64,000 nucleotides of DNA from positions 108,248 through 172,247 of the forward strand of contig URAJ01000001.1 of assembly GCA_900545715.1 (NCBI GenBank), written 5' to 3'. The DNA comes from an uncultured Opitutales bacterium (GTDB lineage Bacteria > Verrucomicrobiota > Verrucomicrobiia > Opitutales > Intestinicryptomonadaceae). A program made the position numbers and the translations under genes. This document shows positions 25,335 to 34,646 of the stretch, piece by piece (within the stretch, counting starts at the first letter, position 1; each line of letters opens with the position of its first letter). Under the pieces are notes generated by a model. That model saw only the letters and a list, made by a program, of their open reading frames with translations, was not told the origin of the DNA and did not search any database.

Positions 25335-26823
25335 TTTTGTGCGCCGGAAAATTTGCGTCTAAAAATTCCCTGAGAGCCGCCGCAGTTTCAAATCCGATTC
25401 CGTCCACTTCCCTAAGCTGACCGACAGTGGCCGCCTTTATTTTCGATATGGAGCCGAAGTGTTCGAGAAGCGCCTTTTTGCGCTTTTCGCCGAGCCCCGG
25501 AAAGTCGTCGAGAATGCTCTCCCTTATTTTTCTGCTTCGCAAAGACTCGCTGAAAGAATTTGCGAATCTGTGGGCCTCGTCGCGCACGCGCTGCAATAGT
25601 TTCAGGCCTTCGTGGCGGCGCGGAAGAAGCTTTTCCTCAAAAGAGTCGGTGACAATCGTCTCCTCCTTCTTTGCAAGCCCTATGATTTTGGGGGGCGTTA
25701 TGCCCTCCTCGTCGAAAGCTTTAAGAGCCGAAAACACCTGCCCCTTTCCGCCGTCGATTAGAATCAAGTCTGGCATGGGCAAACCCTCGCGGTGGAGCCG
25801 CGCGTATCTTCTTCCGACGGCCTCGCGCATGGCGCGGAAGTCGTCGTTGCCGACAAACGACTTTATTTTGAACCTCCTGTATTTTTGCTTTGCCGGCTCT
25901 CCGAACTCAAACCTCACCATTGAGGCCACGCAAAAGCTGCCCGAAATGTGCGATATATCGAAGCACTCTATCGACTGCGGGTCTTTTTTCATTCCGAGCG
26001 TTTTTCTAAGCGAATCCATCGCGGCGATTGCGATGTCTGCGGGAGACGCCGAAATGTCAGCCTCCACGTTTCCGCGTGCGTTTGCCACGCGCGTTTCCTC
26101 TATTGCCGCAATCAGGTCCCTCCACTTGGCGGCCTTCTCAAAGTCGAGCGCGTCGGAGGCTTCGCGCATTTTTATCTGCGCCTCGTCGATAGCCCCGCTG
26201 TCTCTTCCGCGCAGGTATTCGAGGGCCGCCTCAACCCTGCGCGCGTACTCCGACTCCTCCACTTCGTTTTCAAAGTTCGTTATTTGGCTTCTGGCGTCGT
26301 CGTATAGCCGCCACTTTCCGTTTTCGAGTTTTTTCGGGTGCGCGTCCGAGAGCAGTATCCCGAACTTTTTTTTGAGCTCCGTCAGAGCGCTTCTTATTGC
26401 CGAGGTCCCGAGGTATGGGCCAAAGTACATTGCCCCGTCCTCCTTTCTATGGCGCGCAAACGCGAACCTCGGCAGGGGTGCAAATGTTTCGACCCTAAGC
26501 AGCAGGAAATTTTTGTTGTCCTTTTCGAGAGTGTTGTATCGGGGCTTCCAACGCTTTATGAGCTTGCTTTCAAGTATGACGGCCTCCGCGTCGCTGCGGG
26601 TGTTAAAAAACTCAAAGTCCGCAATGCAGTCAACAAGCGACGCGATTTTCGGGTTTGAGGCGCGCGTCTTGTACGAGTTCATAAAATATTGCCCCACCCT
26701 GCGCTTCAAATTAACGGCTTTGCCGATATATATTACGTTCCCGAGGGAGTCCTTCATAACGTAAACTCCGCTCGTTTTCGGCAGTCGCCTGAGCTTTTCT
26801 TTTATTGCTGGAAGGTTGCGCAT
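25315..26823 (-). CDS. uvrC: Excinuclease ABC subunit C, short form lacking Fe-S cysteines
   Basis: It makes the dual incision in nucleotide excision repair. The product has 502 aa, about 100 shorter than E. coli UvrC. The GIY-YIG nuclease is at residues 18-36 (SGVYVMKDSLGNVIYIGKA), the UVR motif near EKAAKWRDLI, the RNase-H-like nuclease has FDISH, LILIDGGKG and RDEAHRFA, and helix-hairpin-helix motifs close the chain (FPGLGEKRK, VDGIGFETA). The segment that normally holds the four Fe-S cysteines (CLYY...GRCxGPC) is replaced by a cysteine-free stretch after FGPYLGTSAI. It lies 11 bases after mutS. Confidence 0.94.
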   Translation of the reverse strand: MRNLPAIKEKLRRLPKTSGVYVMKDSLGNVIYIGKAVNLKRRVGQYFMNSYKTRASNPKIASLVDCIADFEFFNTRSDAEAVILESKLIKRWKPRYNTLEKDNKNFLLLRVETFAPLPRFAFARHRKEDGAMYFGPYLGTSAIRSALTELKKKFGILLSDAHPKKLENGKWRLYDDARSQITNFENEVEESEYARRVEAALEYLRGRDSGAIDEAQIKMREASDALDFEKAAKWRDLIAAIEETRVANARGNVEADISASPADIAIAAMDSLRKTLGMKKDPQSIECFDISHISGSFCVASMVRFEFGEPAKQKYRRFKIKSFVGNDDFRAMREAVGRRYARLHREGLPMPDLILIDGGKGQVFSALKAFDEEGITPPKIIGLAKKEETIVTDSFEEKLLPRRHEGLKLLQRVRDEAHRFANSFSESLRSRKIRESILDDFPGLGEKRKKALLEHFGSISKIKAATVGQLREVDGIGFETAAALREFLDANFPAHKNEGQNV

Positions 26824-26834
26824 AGTGACTGTGC

Positions 26835-29426
26835 TCAGAACAGCGAAAGCTGCATAAAATTGCTCTCGCCCGAGCCTCCGCCCTTGCGGGGCTTTGGCGC
26901 GCGGGCCTTGGGCTTTTTGGTTTCACCGAGGTTGTCGAGCATTGTCTCGCCCTCGGACTCGAGCTCCCCGAGAATAACTTTGGCGCGGTCTATCACCTTT
27001 TGCGGAAGCCCGGCAAGGCGCGCCACCTGTATGCCGTACGACCTGTCCGCGGCGCCGCGCTCTATCGTGCGTGTAAAGATTATTTCGTCGTTCCATTCTC
27101 TGACGCTCACGCGAAGGTTTACAAGCCGCGGAAGAGTCTCCTCGAGGCGCGTTATCTCGTGGTAATGGGTTGCGAAAAGCGTGCGCGGCCCGCGCGCGCC
27201 CTCGCCGTGGATAAACTCCGCCACCGCCCAGGCAATGCTTAGGCCGTCGTAGGTGCTCGTTCCCCTGCCTATCTCGTCGAGTATTATGAGCGACCTGTCC
27301 GTCGAATTGTTTAAAATGTTCGCCGTCTCGTTCATCTCGACCATAAAGGTGGAATTTCCGCGAGACAGCTCGTCACTTGCGCCCACACGGCTAAATATTC
27401 TATCGACAAGCCCAATTCTGCATTTGCGCGCCGGCACGAAAGCTCCCGTTTGCGCCATGAGCGCAATTAGCGCGATTTGGCGGATATAAGTAGATTTGCC
27501 AGCCATGTTCGGGCCAGTAATCAGGGCAATCTGTTCCCCCGAAGAAGATAGCGACGCGTCGTTTGGCACGAACGACTCCGTGCGCGCTAGGCCGATTGCG
27601 TCGCGGCGCAGCATCTGCTCGACGACCGGATGGCGCCCCTCGGAAATCTCTATCACATCTGAGTCGTCCACCTCGGGGCGGCAGTAGTCCCACTCGCGCG
27701 CGATTTCCGCCCAGCCCCTAAAAACGTCAATTCTCGCAAGGGCGTCCGCCACATTTGAAAGTGCGGGCGCGAAATCGAGCGTGCGTGAGACTATTTCGGC
27801 AAAAAGCTCCTGCTCCCGCGCGAGCGCGTACTCTTGGGCGTGGAGAATCTCGCGCTCTTTTTCGCGCAGCTGGGCGGTGGTGAACCTGTCGCAGTTGACC
27901 ATAGTCTGGCGGCGTATATAGTCGGGCGGAACGCTGTCGAGGTTCGACTTTGTCACCTCTATAAAATACCCGAACGCTCCGTTGTATTTTATGCGGAGAT
28001 TGCGTATCCCCGTGCGCTTTTGCTCGGACTGTTCAAGCTCCGCAAGCCACGCCATATTGTCGCGCGAAAGCCCCCTTAGCCTGTCGAGTTCGGCGTCGAA
28101 TCCCTCGCGTATAATGCCGCCGTCCTGGATTTTCGACGGCAGCTCGTCTGCGAGCGCCGATTCGAGGTACGCTTCAAGCTCTGAAAGGTCGGGCAGAGAT
28201 TCCGCCATTTCCGAACACCTACGCCCTCCGACCTCGCGAAGCGCGCCGCGTATCGACGGTATCTGGCGGACTGTTTCGAGAATTGCGCGCAGCTCGCGCG
28301 GGTTGCGTATGCGGTTTTGGAGCCTTCCAAGTATTCGCGGAATGTCCCTTATTTGGGAAAGCGAATCCGCGAGGGCTTCGGATTCTTCGCGGGCGGAATA
28401 AAGCTCCCATACGGTGTCCTGCCGCGCGGAAATTTCCTCCAAGTCGAGCGTTGGCGCCGCGAGAAATGTCTCCAAGAGCCTTGCGCCGGCTGCGGTTTTC
28501 GTCCCGTCCATAACGGAAATCAGGCTGCCCTCGCGCGAATTCGATGTGGAGCGGAATATCTCAAGGTTCCGCTGGGTTGCGGGGTCGATAAGCACGCATT
28601 TTTTTCCGGAGAATTTGCGCAGGGTTCTCAAATTACCGGGGCGGGCGCGGAGGTTTTCGGTCACATAAAAGACTATTGCGCCCGCGGGGCCCGCCAGGCG
28701 CGAGCCTCGCTCTATTCCGAACCCCTCAAGGCCAGCTACCGACAGAGCTTCCTTCACCTGTGCCGCGCCCCAATCAGGCTCAAAGCGGAAGTCGTGCAAC
28801 AAAGTGACCGTGCGGGTGTCGAGAACGCTCCTAAAAATCGCGTTCCACGCCGCGAGGGCCGGATCCGCGGGCCACTCGCGGGACGCCTGCTCCGGAAGGA
28901 GAATTTCCTTGGCGTCGAAAGCGGACAGCACGGGCAAGAAATCTTGCGGGGAGTCGAATTCGGCGCAATAGAACTCTCCGGCGCTAATCTCCATCCATGC
29001 GGCGTACAACTTGCGGGATTTGTCTATGTCGAGCGCAAAAATGTAATTTCCGCGGCGGCTGTCGAGCTGGGCTTCCTCCATGACGGTTCCGGGGGTAATT
29101 ATGCGGGTCACGGAACGCTTTACCAATTTGCCTGCCACTGGCGGCTCATTTTGCTCGCATATGGCAACCTTCTTGTTGCATGCGAGAATTTTTGGAAGAT
29201 ACTGGTCTATTACGTGGTACGGTATCCCGGCCATGGGATAATTTTGGCGCTTCGTGAGGGTAATGCCCAGCAGGCGCGAGCCTTCGATGGCGTCGTCGTA
29301 AAACATCTCGTAAAAGTCTCCGAGCCTGAAAAGAAGCAGAGTGTCTTTCGGCAGGGAGTTTTTAAGGCTCCAATACTGTTCCATCATTGGAGTCTGCTTA
29401 TCAGATTTTTTTTCCGATTTTGCCAT
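26835..29426 (-). CDS. mutS: DNA mismatch repair protein MutS
   Basis: It recognises mismatches and small loops in new DNA. At 863 aa it has full length. The mismatch-binding Phe-Tyr-Glu is at residues 38-40 (GDFYEMF). The Walker A motif GPNMAGKST is at 638-646, Walker B is LIILDEIGRG, and the C-terminus ends QLSLF, a beta-clamp-binding motif. A Lys/Pro-rich linker precedes that motif. It is the first gene of the mutS-uvrC-gluQ operon and divergent from fmdB. The partner mutL lies 20 kb away in this window. Confidence 0.97.
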   Translation of the reverse strand: MAKSEKKSDKQTPMMEQYWSLKNSLPKDTLLLFRLGDFYEMFYDDAIEGSRLLGITLTKRQNYPMAGIPYHVIDQYLPKILACNKKVAICEQNEPPVAGKLVKRSVTRIITPGTVMEEAQLDSRRGNYIFALDIDKSRKLYAAWMEISAGEFYCAEFDSPQDFLPVLSAFDAKEILLPEQASREWPADPALAAWNAIFRSVLDTRTVTLLHDFRFEPDWGAAQVKEALSVAGLEGFGIERGSRLAGPAGAIVFYVTENLRARPGNLRTLRKFSGKKCVLIDPATQRNLEIFRSTSNSREGSLISVMDGTKTAAGARLLETFLAAPTLDLEEISARQDTVWELYSAREESEALADSLSQIRDIPRILGRLQNRIRNPRELRAILETVRQIPSIRGALREVGGRRCSEMAESLPDLSELEAYLESALADELPSKIQDGGIIREGFDAELDRLRGLSRDNMAWLAELEQSEQKRTGIRNLRIKYNGAFGYFIEVTKSNLDSVPPDYIRRQTMVNCDRFTTAQLREKEREILHAQEYALAREQELFAEIVSRTLDFAPALSNVADALARIDVFRGWAEIAREWDYCRPEVDDSDVIEISEGRHPVVEQMLRRDAIGLARTESFVPNDASLSSSGEQIALITGPNMAGKSTYIRQIALIALMAQTGAFVPARKCRIGLVDRIFSRVGASDELSRGNSTFMVEMNETANILNNSTDRSLIILDEIGRGTSTYDGLSIAWAVAEFIHGEGARGPRTLFATHYHEITRLEETLPRLVNLRVSVREWNDEIIFTRTIERGAADRSYGIQVARLAGLPQKVIDRAKVILGELESEGETMLDNLGETKKPKARAPKPRKGGGSGESNFMQLSLF

Positions 29427-29516
29427 TGAAGTTATATTGCCGATTTAACCTTAAATATATTCTAAAATAAAAAAAGAATCGCCAAACATTCAACATTTTA
29501 ATCTTATATTAACGAT

Positions 29517-29744
29517 ATGCCCATATACGAATACAAATGCTCAAAGTGCTCTGCCGTTTTCGAGGCGCTGGTGCGCGGAAACGAAAAGCCCGCATGCCCG
29601 GAGTGCGGCTCAAAACGGCTGAAAAAACTCGTGTCGGTCTTCGGCGTGGGAACAGCCCGCAAGCCGCGCGCCAAAAGCTGCGCATGCGTCTCAGGGGCGC
29701 ACCACGGGTGCTGCGGACATTGCCACTGCGGGCACAGCCATTGA
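29517..29744 (+). CDS. FmdB-family zinc-ribbon protein
   Basis: The product has 75 aa. The N-terminus MPIYEYKCSKC and the second knuckle CPECGS define the FmdB/CxxC zinc ribbon. The C-terminal tail is rich in Cys and His (CACVSGAHHGCCGHCHCGHSH), which may bind further metal. Related proteins are proposed regulators or small ribosome-associated factors; function is not settled. It is the first gene of a four-gene set; the next start is 5 bases away. Confidence 0.88.
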   Translation: MPIYEYKCSKCSAVFEALVRGNEKPACPECGSKRLKKLVSVFGVGTARKPRAKSCACVSGAHHGCCGHCHCGHSH

Positions 29745-29749
29745 ACAAA

Positions 29750-30682
29750 ATGACTTTAAACGGCGTAAAATTTGCAAAACTCTTTGCGGCGGCGGCGTTT
29801 GCTTCCGCCCTGCTCTGCGGCTGCGCCGGAAGCGAAAGCGGCGCAAAAATACCGCGCGCGCCGGCGACGTCGCAAACCTATACGCTTTCGCAAAAAAAGC
29901 TCCTTGAAATAGTCGCCGCGCAAAACAGGTTCCTCGAAAAAATAAGGGGCACAAAAAGCCTATCCGTAATGAAAAATTCCGACCTCCTGTCGGAAAAGAG
30001 ACGCATAGACTCCCTCTGGAACGAATACTTCACAGGCGAGAAGCGCGACGCCGAAAGTTTCGCAATCTACGGGAAATACCTGCGCGAAACATCAAATTCG
30101 ACCGCCGCCTACAAGGCGTTTCTCGCGGCAGACGCGCTGGACCCGACACTCGCCTCAGTGAAGCACCAGCTCGCGGTATATGAGAGCGAAAACGGACAAT
30201 TCCCGGAGGCGTACGCACATTTTCTCGATGCGCTAAAACTCGAGCCTGAAAACAACGTTTACATATCCCAAACAGCGAAATTCCTGATGGTTGCGCGCAC
30301 GGAGCTCGCCGCGTCCGGAAAATTCGACATTGCGCAACTCGACAAAAAAATGCTCGAATGCTACCGGAAGTGGGCGGACTCCTCCGCGCCGAACTCCCAG
30401 GCAAAATGGGAGTGCGCAAAAGCCTTTTACAGCGTCTCGCACCCCGATTGGGAAGAGGCGCTCTCGCGCTGGGAGGACATTATAAAAAATTCCGCCCTCG
30501 AGCTTGAAAGGCAGACCGCCCTCGCAAACAAAGCGAGAGTTCTAATAGAGCTTAGGCGCGACGACCAAGCCAGAGAAATACTTGCAAAAGTAGTAAACGA
30601 GCATTTGGCCGAAGATAAGGCAAAGCTTTTAGGCGTAATCGAAAGCGACGCAAAAAATAAAACCCAATCAGAATCAAAATAG
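29750..30682 (+). CDS. TPR-containing lipoprotein
   Basis: The product has 310 aa from the ATG at 29750; the frame also continues upstream through fmdB, but the lipoprotein signal supports this start. The signal ends in the lipobox LCGC with C25 as the lipidated residue. TPR-like helices follow from about residue 100 (AYKAFLAADALDPTLA, AYAHFLDALKLEPENNVY, ALANKARVLIELRRDDQA). It is probably periplasmic, on the inner leaflet of the outer membrane, acting as a scaffold. It lies between fmdB (5 bases) and a membrane protease (9 bases). Confidence 0.8.
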   Translation: MTLNGVKFAKLFAAAAFASALLCGCAGSESGAKIPRAPATSQTYTLSQKKLLEIVAAQNRFLEKIRGTKSLSVMKNSDLLSEKRRIDSLWNEYFTGEKRDAESFAIYGKYLRETSNSTAAYKAFLAADALDPTLASVKHQLAVYESENGQFPEAYAHFLDALKLEPENNVYISQTAKFLMVARTELAASGKFDIAQLDKKMLECYRKWADSSAPNSQAKWECAKAFYSVSHPDWEEALSRWEDIIKNSALELERQTALANKARVLIELRRDDQAREILAKVVNEHLAEDKAKLLGVIESDAKNKTQSESK

Positions 30683-30691
30683 CCTTTAACG

Positions 30692-31363
30692 ATGAATCCC
30701 GACATTTTAAGCCAGATAAGAGAGGGCGGCATACTCTACATACTGCTGCTAATCGCCGTGACTATGCACGAATTTGGGCACGCATTTTTCGCCGACAAGC
30801 TTGGCGATCCCCTGCCCCGCCTGCAAGACAGGGTGACAATAAACCCCCTCGCGCATATGGACACTATCGGGACGGTCGTCCTGCCTATAATAACCATCGC
30901 CCTGTCTATGGGGACGGGGTTTCCAATGGTATTCGGCTGGGGCAAACCCGTAGAAATTTCCCTCTCAAACCCAAAGACGCGCAAAAGAATAGACATTATC
31001 GCCACAGCGGGAGGCGTCGCGATGAATCTGGTAGTGGCGTTCGTGTCGGCGATGCTGCTTGCGGCGTTCCTACTCTTAGGCTGGGAAAATATGCAGGAAG
31101 TCGCGCTTCAATCGGTGTACATAAACTGCGTTCTCTTTGTAATAAATATGATCCCCATACCGCCGCTCGACGGCAGCCGCTTCCTAAAATACGCCGTCGA
31201 TATGAGCGAGCATACCTATTACGCAATTTCGAGGTACGGAATACTAATATTGCTTTTATTGGTAAACATTCCGTTTACCGCGTCGATATTTATGTTTATA
31301 ACGAGGGCGATAGCGTCGGTTTTCATATACGCGGCGCTGCTTGTCGTAAAACTATTTTCATAG
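30692..31363 (+). CDS. Site-2 protease family (M50) membrane protein
   Basis: The product has 223 aa with several membrane helices. The zinc motif HEFGH (in MHEFGHAFFADKLGD) is in the first helix, and the third ligand motif NMIPIPPLDGS is conserved. No PDZ domain is present, so this is the short M50 type related to YwhC/SpoIVFB-like proteases rather than RseP. It may cleave membrane-bound regulators. It is in tandem with the TPR lipoprotein (9 bases) and the FmdB-like gene (2 bases). Confidence 0.9.
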   Translation: MNPDILSQIREGGILYILLLIAVTMHEFGHAFFADKLGDPLPRLQDRVTINPLAHMDTIGTVVLPIITIALSMGTGFPMVFGWGKPVEISLSNPKTRKRIDIIATAGGVAMNLVVAFVSAMLLAAFLLLGWENMQEVALQSVYINCVLFVINMIPIPPLDGSRFLKYAVDMSEHTYYAISRYGILILLLLVNIPFTASIFMFITRAIASVFIYAALLVVKLFS

Positions 31364-31365
31364 CA

Positions 31366-31629
31366 ATGCCAATATACAAGTATATTACGATAGAACCCGA
31401 CGGCTCCGAAGGCGACGTCTTTGAAGTCGAACAGTCTGCAAATTCGGACCCAATAACAAAACACCCTGAAAACGGAAAGCCCGTAAAAAGGGTGTTCGAG
31501 GCTCCCAACATAAACATAGAGTACACCCCGGGAAAGGAGAAATCTCTATCAGACACAACGCGCATAAAAAAGGCAGGCTTCAAGATTCTCGAAAAGGATA
31601 AACTTACGGGCAAATACCACGCCCTGTAA
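31366..31629 (+). CDS. FmdB-like protein without zinc-binding cysteines
   Basis: The product has 87 aa. It begins MPIYKYITIEPDGSEGDVFEVEQSANSDPITKHPENGK, which follows the FmdB pattern MPIYEY...FEVEQS...DP, yet every cysteine position is replaced (no Cys in the whole protein). The C-terminal half is different: NINIEYTPGKE and IKKAGFKILEKDKLTG. It starts 2 bases after the protease gene. It is likely a diverged partner of the real zinc ribbon at the operon's start. The function is unknown. Confidence 0.75.
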   Translation: MPIYKYITIEPDGSEGDVFEVEQSANSDPITKHPENGKPVKRVFEAPNINIEYTPGKEKSLSDTTRIKKAGFKILEKDKLTGKYHAL

Positions 31630-32212
31630 AAAATTTTTAAATTCGTGCGGCGGACACGATAGTTCGGCACAAAAAAAAGATTTTTGCGCGCGCGCAATAG
31701 CGCCAATTCTCTTTACGCACACCCTGCATGCGGCAAGCTCGCAAGTTTTTTACCTTAGAAAATTAAAATTTTATTATTTTGTCCCGGTAGGCGAATAAAA
31801 TAAGAGTAGCCGTAAAAGTTTTATGCGGCAGCAGCTTGGCTATAAAAAAACATTTTATGCCGTCGGGCGAGCCTGTATTTGGGCGGGAAAATTTTTACAC
31901 ATTCCAAGCTTCGGAATTGAATTTTATTTGACAGTTTGCTTAGCGGCATTCGGAAGAAATTAGATTGTAAGATGTAATAGAGAAAAAATTTCTTTCGCGA
32001 TACCTCCACGCGCGAGTGGAGAACTATATAAAAATACGGGAAAATTATTCTATTTGCCGCGGCACACATCATTGCAATTCATCTATAAGCGGAGAAAAAC
32101 ATTCAGCTCACGCCCCAAAATTTTGCTAAAAATAGGCGTATTGAGAAAATTCAAGGCGCAATTTAAAAATATCGCGCGACAAAAACAGAAGCTATTTTGC
32201 CCTCCTCAAAAA
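31630..32212. other. A/T-rich gap between convergent units
   Basis: It separates the plus-strand protease operon from the minus-strand DUF475 gene. No strong terminator, RNA or gene was recognised; minus-strand frames here (for example 31821-32072) have low-complexity products. Confidence 0.55.
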
Positions 32213-33235
32213 CTAAGCGCGCTTCCTCTCGAATATCGACGACACCAAAGAAGCCAAGATAAACGCCATTCCAATAGAGCCTGTGACAATTTCCGGGACT
32301 TCCATAAAAGTCGCAATAAGCATTATAGTCGCGAGCGAACCTATCGCCCAATATGCCCCGTGCGTAAGGTACACGAGCTTTTCAAGAGTCTTTTTCTCGA
32401 CGAGCATAATCGTAAGCGACCTCACAAAAAATGCGCCCACCGCAAGGCCAATCGTTATCACCACAACGTCCTTCGTAAGCGCGAACGCCCCCAGCACTCC
32501 GTCGAGCGAAAACGACGCGTCTATGAGCTCGAGATAAATAAATGCCGCAAGCCCCGCATGCTTTAATGCAAACGCGTTCTCCTGCTTCGCGAGCGATTCG
32601 AGCTTCGAGCTCACCCCGTGTATTAGCAAGTGCGCCACAATGCCGACTATCCCTGCGATAATCGAAACCCAGTGCTGCCCCCCAGAGAGCATCGGCTGTA
32701 TCGCCCCGAGCGCCGCGAGCGTAAGGACGGTCGGCGCGAGCCTGCTTCTGCCGATTTTTTGCAAGAGCTTTTCCGGCATTGAGAGCCAGTGGAGGGATTT
32801 TTCCCTGTCAAACATGAACTCGCAAAACAGCATCATCAAAAACGCCCCGCCGAACGAGGAGATTCCCACGTGCGACTCATGAAGCAACTTTGCGTAGTCG
32901 TCGGGCTTTTCGAGGGTGAGGCGCAAGACCTCCATGCACGATATGTTTGAGAATATCGCGACTATCACAATCGGGAATACAAAGCGCATTCCGAAAACCG
33001 CAATCGCTATGCCCCAGGTCAAAAAGCGCATGCGCCATTTGTGGGACATTTTTTCAAGCTTTGTGGCATTTATGACGGCATTGTCAAAAGACAGACTCAC
33101 TTCGAGGGCCGTAATTACGAGAGCCGTAAACGTAAAGCTCCACCCGAGCCCCGCCCCCACACATTCTCCGCGGTAAAATGCGAGGCCCAGCCCCACAATC
33201 ATTATCCCTATCGACCATTCAAAATATTTTAACAT
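32213..33235 (-). CDS. DUF475 (TerC-like) integral membrane protein
   Basis: The product has 340 aa with about nine hydrophobic helices. The N-terminal LVITALEVSLSFDNAVINATKL carries the acidic residues and SFDN motif of the TerC/DUF475 family, repeated later as YLELIDASFSLDGVLGAF. TerC proteins move or sense metals such as manganese in related cases; for DUF475 the cargo is not known. The gene starts 36 bases after the EIIA-cyclase fusion, so c-di-AMP and ion homeostasis may be linked here, which is inference. Confidence 0.88.
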   Translation of the reverse strand: MLKYFEWSIGIMIVGLGLAFYRGECVGAGLGWSFTFTALVITALEVSLSFDNAVINATKLEKMSHKWRMRFLTWGIAIAVFGMRFVFPIVIVAIFSNISCMEVLRLTLEKPDDYAKLLHESHVGISSFGGAFLMMLFCEFMFDREKSLHWLSMPEKLLQKIGRSRLAPTVLTLAALGAIQPMLSGGQHWVSIIAGIVGIVAHLLIHGVSSKLESLAKQENAFALKHAGLAAFIYLELIDASFSLDGVLGAFALTKDVVVITIGLAVGAFFVRSLTIMLVEKKTLEKLVYLTHGAYWAIGSLATIMLIATFMEVPEIVTGSIGMAFILASLVSSIFERKRA

Positions 33236-33271
33236 AGGTAATTTATATTTTCCCCCGACCCGCTCAACGCG

Positions 33272-34642
33272 CTACTTGCGTTTTTCCGTAATCGGAAGCA
33301 TTTGTCCTTTTCTAAAAAGCGTTATTTGACCAGTGCTCGAAGACACTACGATAGATATGCAGTCGGCCATGAGGGAAATCGAGTAAGCTGCGGCGTGGCG
33401 CGCTCCCAATCCGCCCGGAAGCTGAAGTTTAAAATCGGGGGTGTGGATTAGTGCGCCGGCGGCTTCAAGAACCCCAGAAGAGTCTATTATAAATGCGCCG
33501 TCTATCAGCGAATATTCCTTCACAGTCTCGTCCATAAAAGGATTCAAGACATTTCTATCCTCCGGTTTATATCCGTAAAACGGGTTTAAAATCAGCTGCT
33601 TGAGATGCGGCTTTAACTCCTCGGCCGAACCGATAACAAATATGCAGCCAACCGGCTTGCCCTCGCGCCCCTCGACTGAAAGTTCCGTTGCTATGTCCAA
33701 AACGCGTTCGAGCACTTCGGGGGTGACACCTTCCGGAAGCATATTTTTTTGCCCGATGAACACGTTGGAAAACTCCTTGCCGATATCGAGCATAACAATC
33801 GTATCAATCAGATTGCTATCGCGCACTCCGCCGAGGCAGCAAATTTTTTCTTTCACCCCGAAAGTTCCGCGCGTAAGCCCTATCATAACTGCGCTTCGCA
33901 GCTGTGAAAACCTCACGTCTGAAAACGACCTCACACTTATAAATTCGCACTTAGGAGGCATTGATACAGGCGGTTTTTCGCTTACAATCACAACTTTTGA
34001 ATCGCCGAAAACCGAGGATATGTCCGGCATTTCCGAGAATGAGTCGCCCAACAGAATTATCGCCGAGCATTTTGCCGCCTTGGAAATTTTAAATGCGGAG
34101 CGCATAATCATATCGTTTAGGCGCTCTTCATTGCGCATTGGCTTGCGCTTGTTTTCAGATTTTGCCGCGGATTTTGATTTTCCGCCGTTGAACGCCCCCA
34201 TCACGGCGTCTTTAAATTCGGGTAGATCGGCGGTCGCCTTTATTTTTGCGCAGACGTCGGCAGAAAATATTTTGGCGAGATTTGAGAGCACGCTGAGGTA
34301 ATTGTCCACCTTTTCGTCCGAGAGCATCAGAAAAAGTATACGCGTCTGCTTATAGTCCTCCAAGCCGTCGAAGTTTATGCCGTCCTCAGTGCATTTGCCG
34401 GCTGCGAATACGTATTTTTGCTTCAAGCCGGGAACTCGCGTGTGCGGCATGCATATTCCGTGCCCAAGGTAGGTTGATATCGATCTTTCCCTCTCGATTA
34501 GGTTTTCAACCACATCTTTGCGCTCCGCCCCTCCGAGAATGGAATCCGGTATGCATTCCAAAAGCTGGCCGACCGCCTCGGAAAAATCCGTGGCCGACAC
34601 ATCTACAATCCTCGATTTCGATAGGTAGCGCTTTAAATTCAT
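33272..34642 (-). CDS. EIIA-like domain fused to a DacZ-type diadenylate cyclase
   Basis: The product has 456 aa with three parts. Residues about 1-150 look like a PTS EIIA (fructose/nitrogen class) domain, with the phospho-acceptor histidine H67 in CMPHTRVPG. Residues about 175-270 resemble the pyruvate-kinase C-like domain that precedes the cyclase in DacZ. Residues about 305-450 form the diadenylate cyclase (DAC) domain: VEGREGKPVGCIFVIG, ILNPFYGY, the DGA motif at 381-383 and the RH motif at 415-416 (GLGARHAAA). The RHR third residue is Ala. It would make c-di-AMP, possibly gated by PTS phosphate. It sits 4 bases after nuoA and 36 before DUF475. Confidence 0.87.
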   Translation of the reverse strand: MNLKRYLSKSRIVDVSATDFSEAVGQLLECIPDSILGGAERKDVVENLIERERSISTYLGHGICMPHTRVPGLKQKYVFAAGKCTEDGINFDGLEDYKQTRILFLMLSDEKVDNYLSVLSNLAKIFSADVCAKIKATADLPEFKDAVMGAFNGGKSKSAAKSENKRKPMRNEERLNDMIMRSAFKISKAAKCSAIILLGDSFSEMPDISSVFGDSKVVIVSEKPPVSMPPKCEFISVRSFSDVRFSQLRSAVMIGLTRGTFGVKEKICCLGGVRDSNLIDTIVMLDIGKEFSNVFIGQKNMLPEGVTPEVLERVLDIATELSVEGREGKPVGCIFVIGSAEELKPHLKQLILNPFYGYKPEDRNVLNPFMDETVKEYSLIDGAFIIDSSGVLEAAGALIHTPDFKLQLPGGLGARHAAAYSISLMADCISIVVSSSTGQITLFRKGQMLPITEKRK

Positions 34643-34646
34643 TACG

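Noticed and set aside
28317..29429. A 370-codon plus-strand frame antisense to mutS
   Set aside because: The coding strand is clearly mutS with all motifs; the opposite frame shows no domain and no suitable start region.
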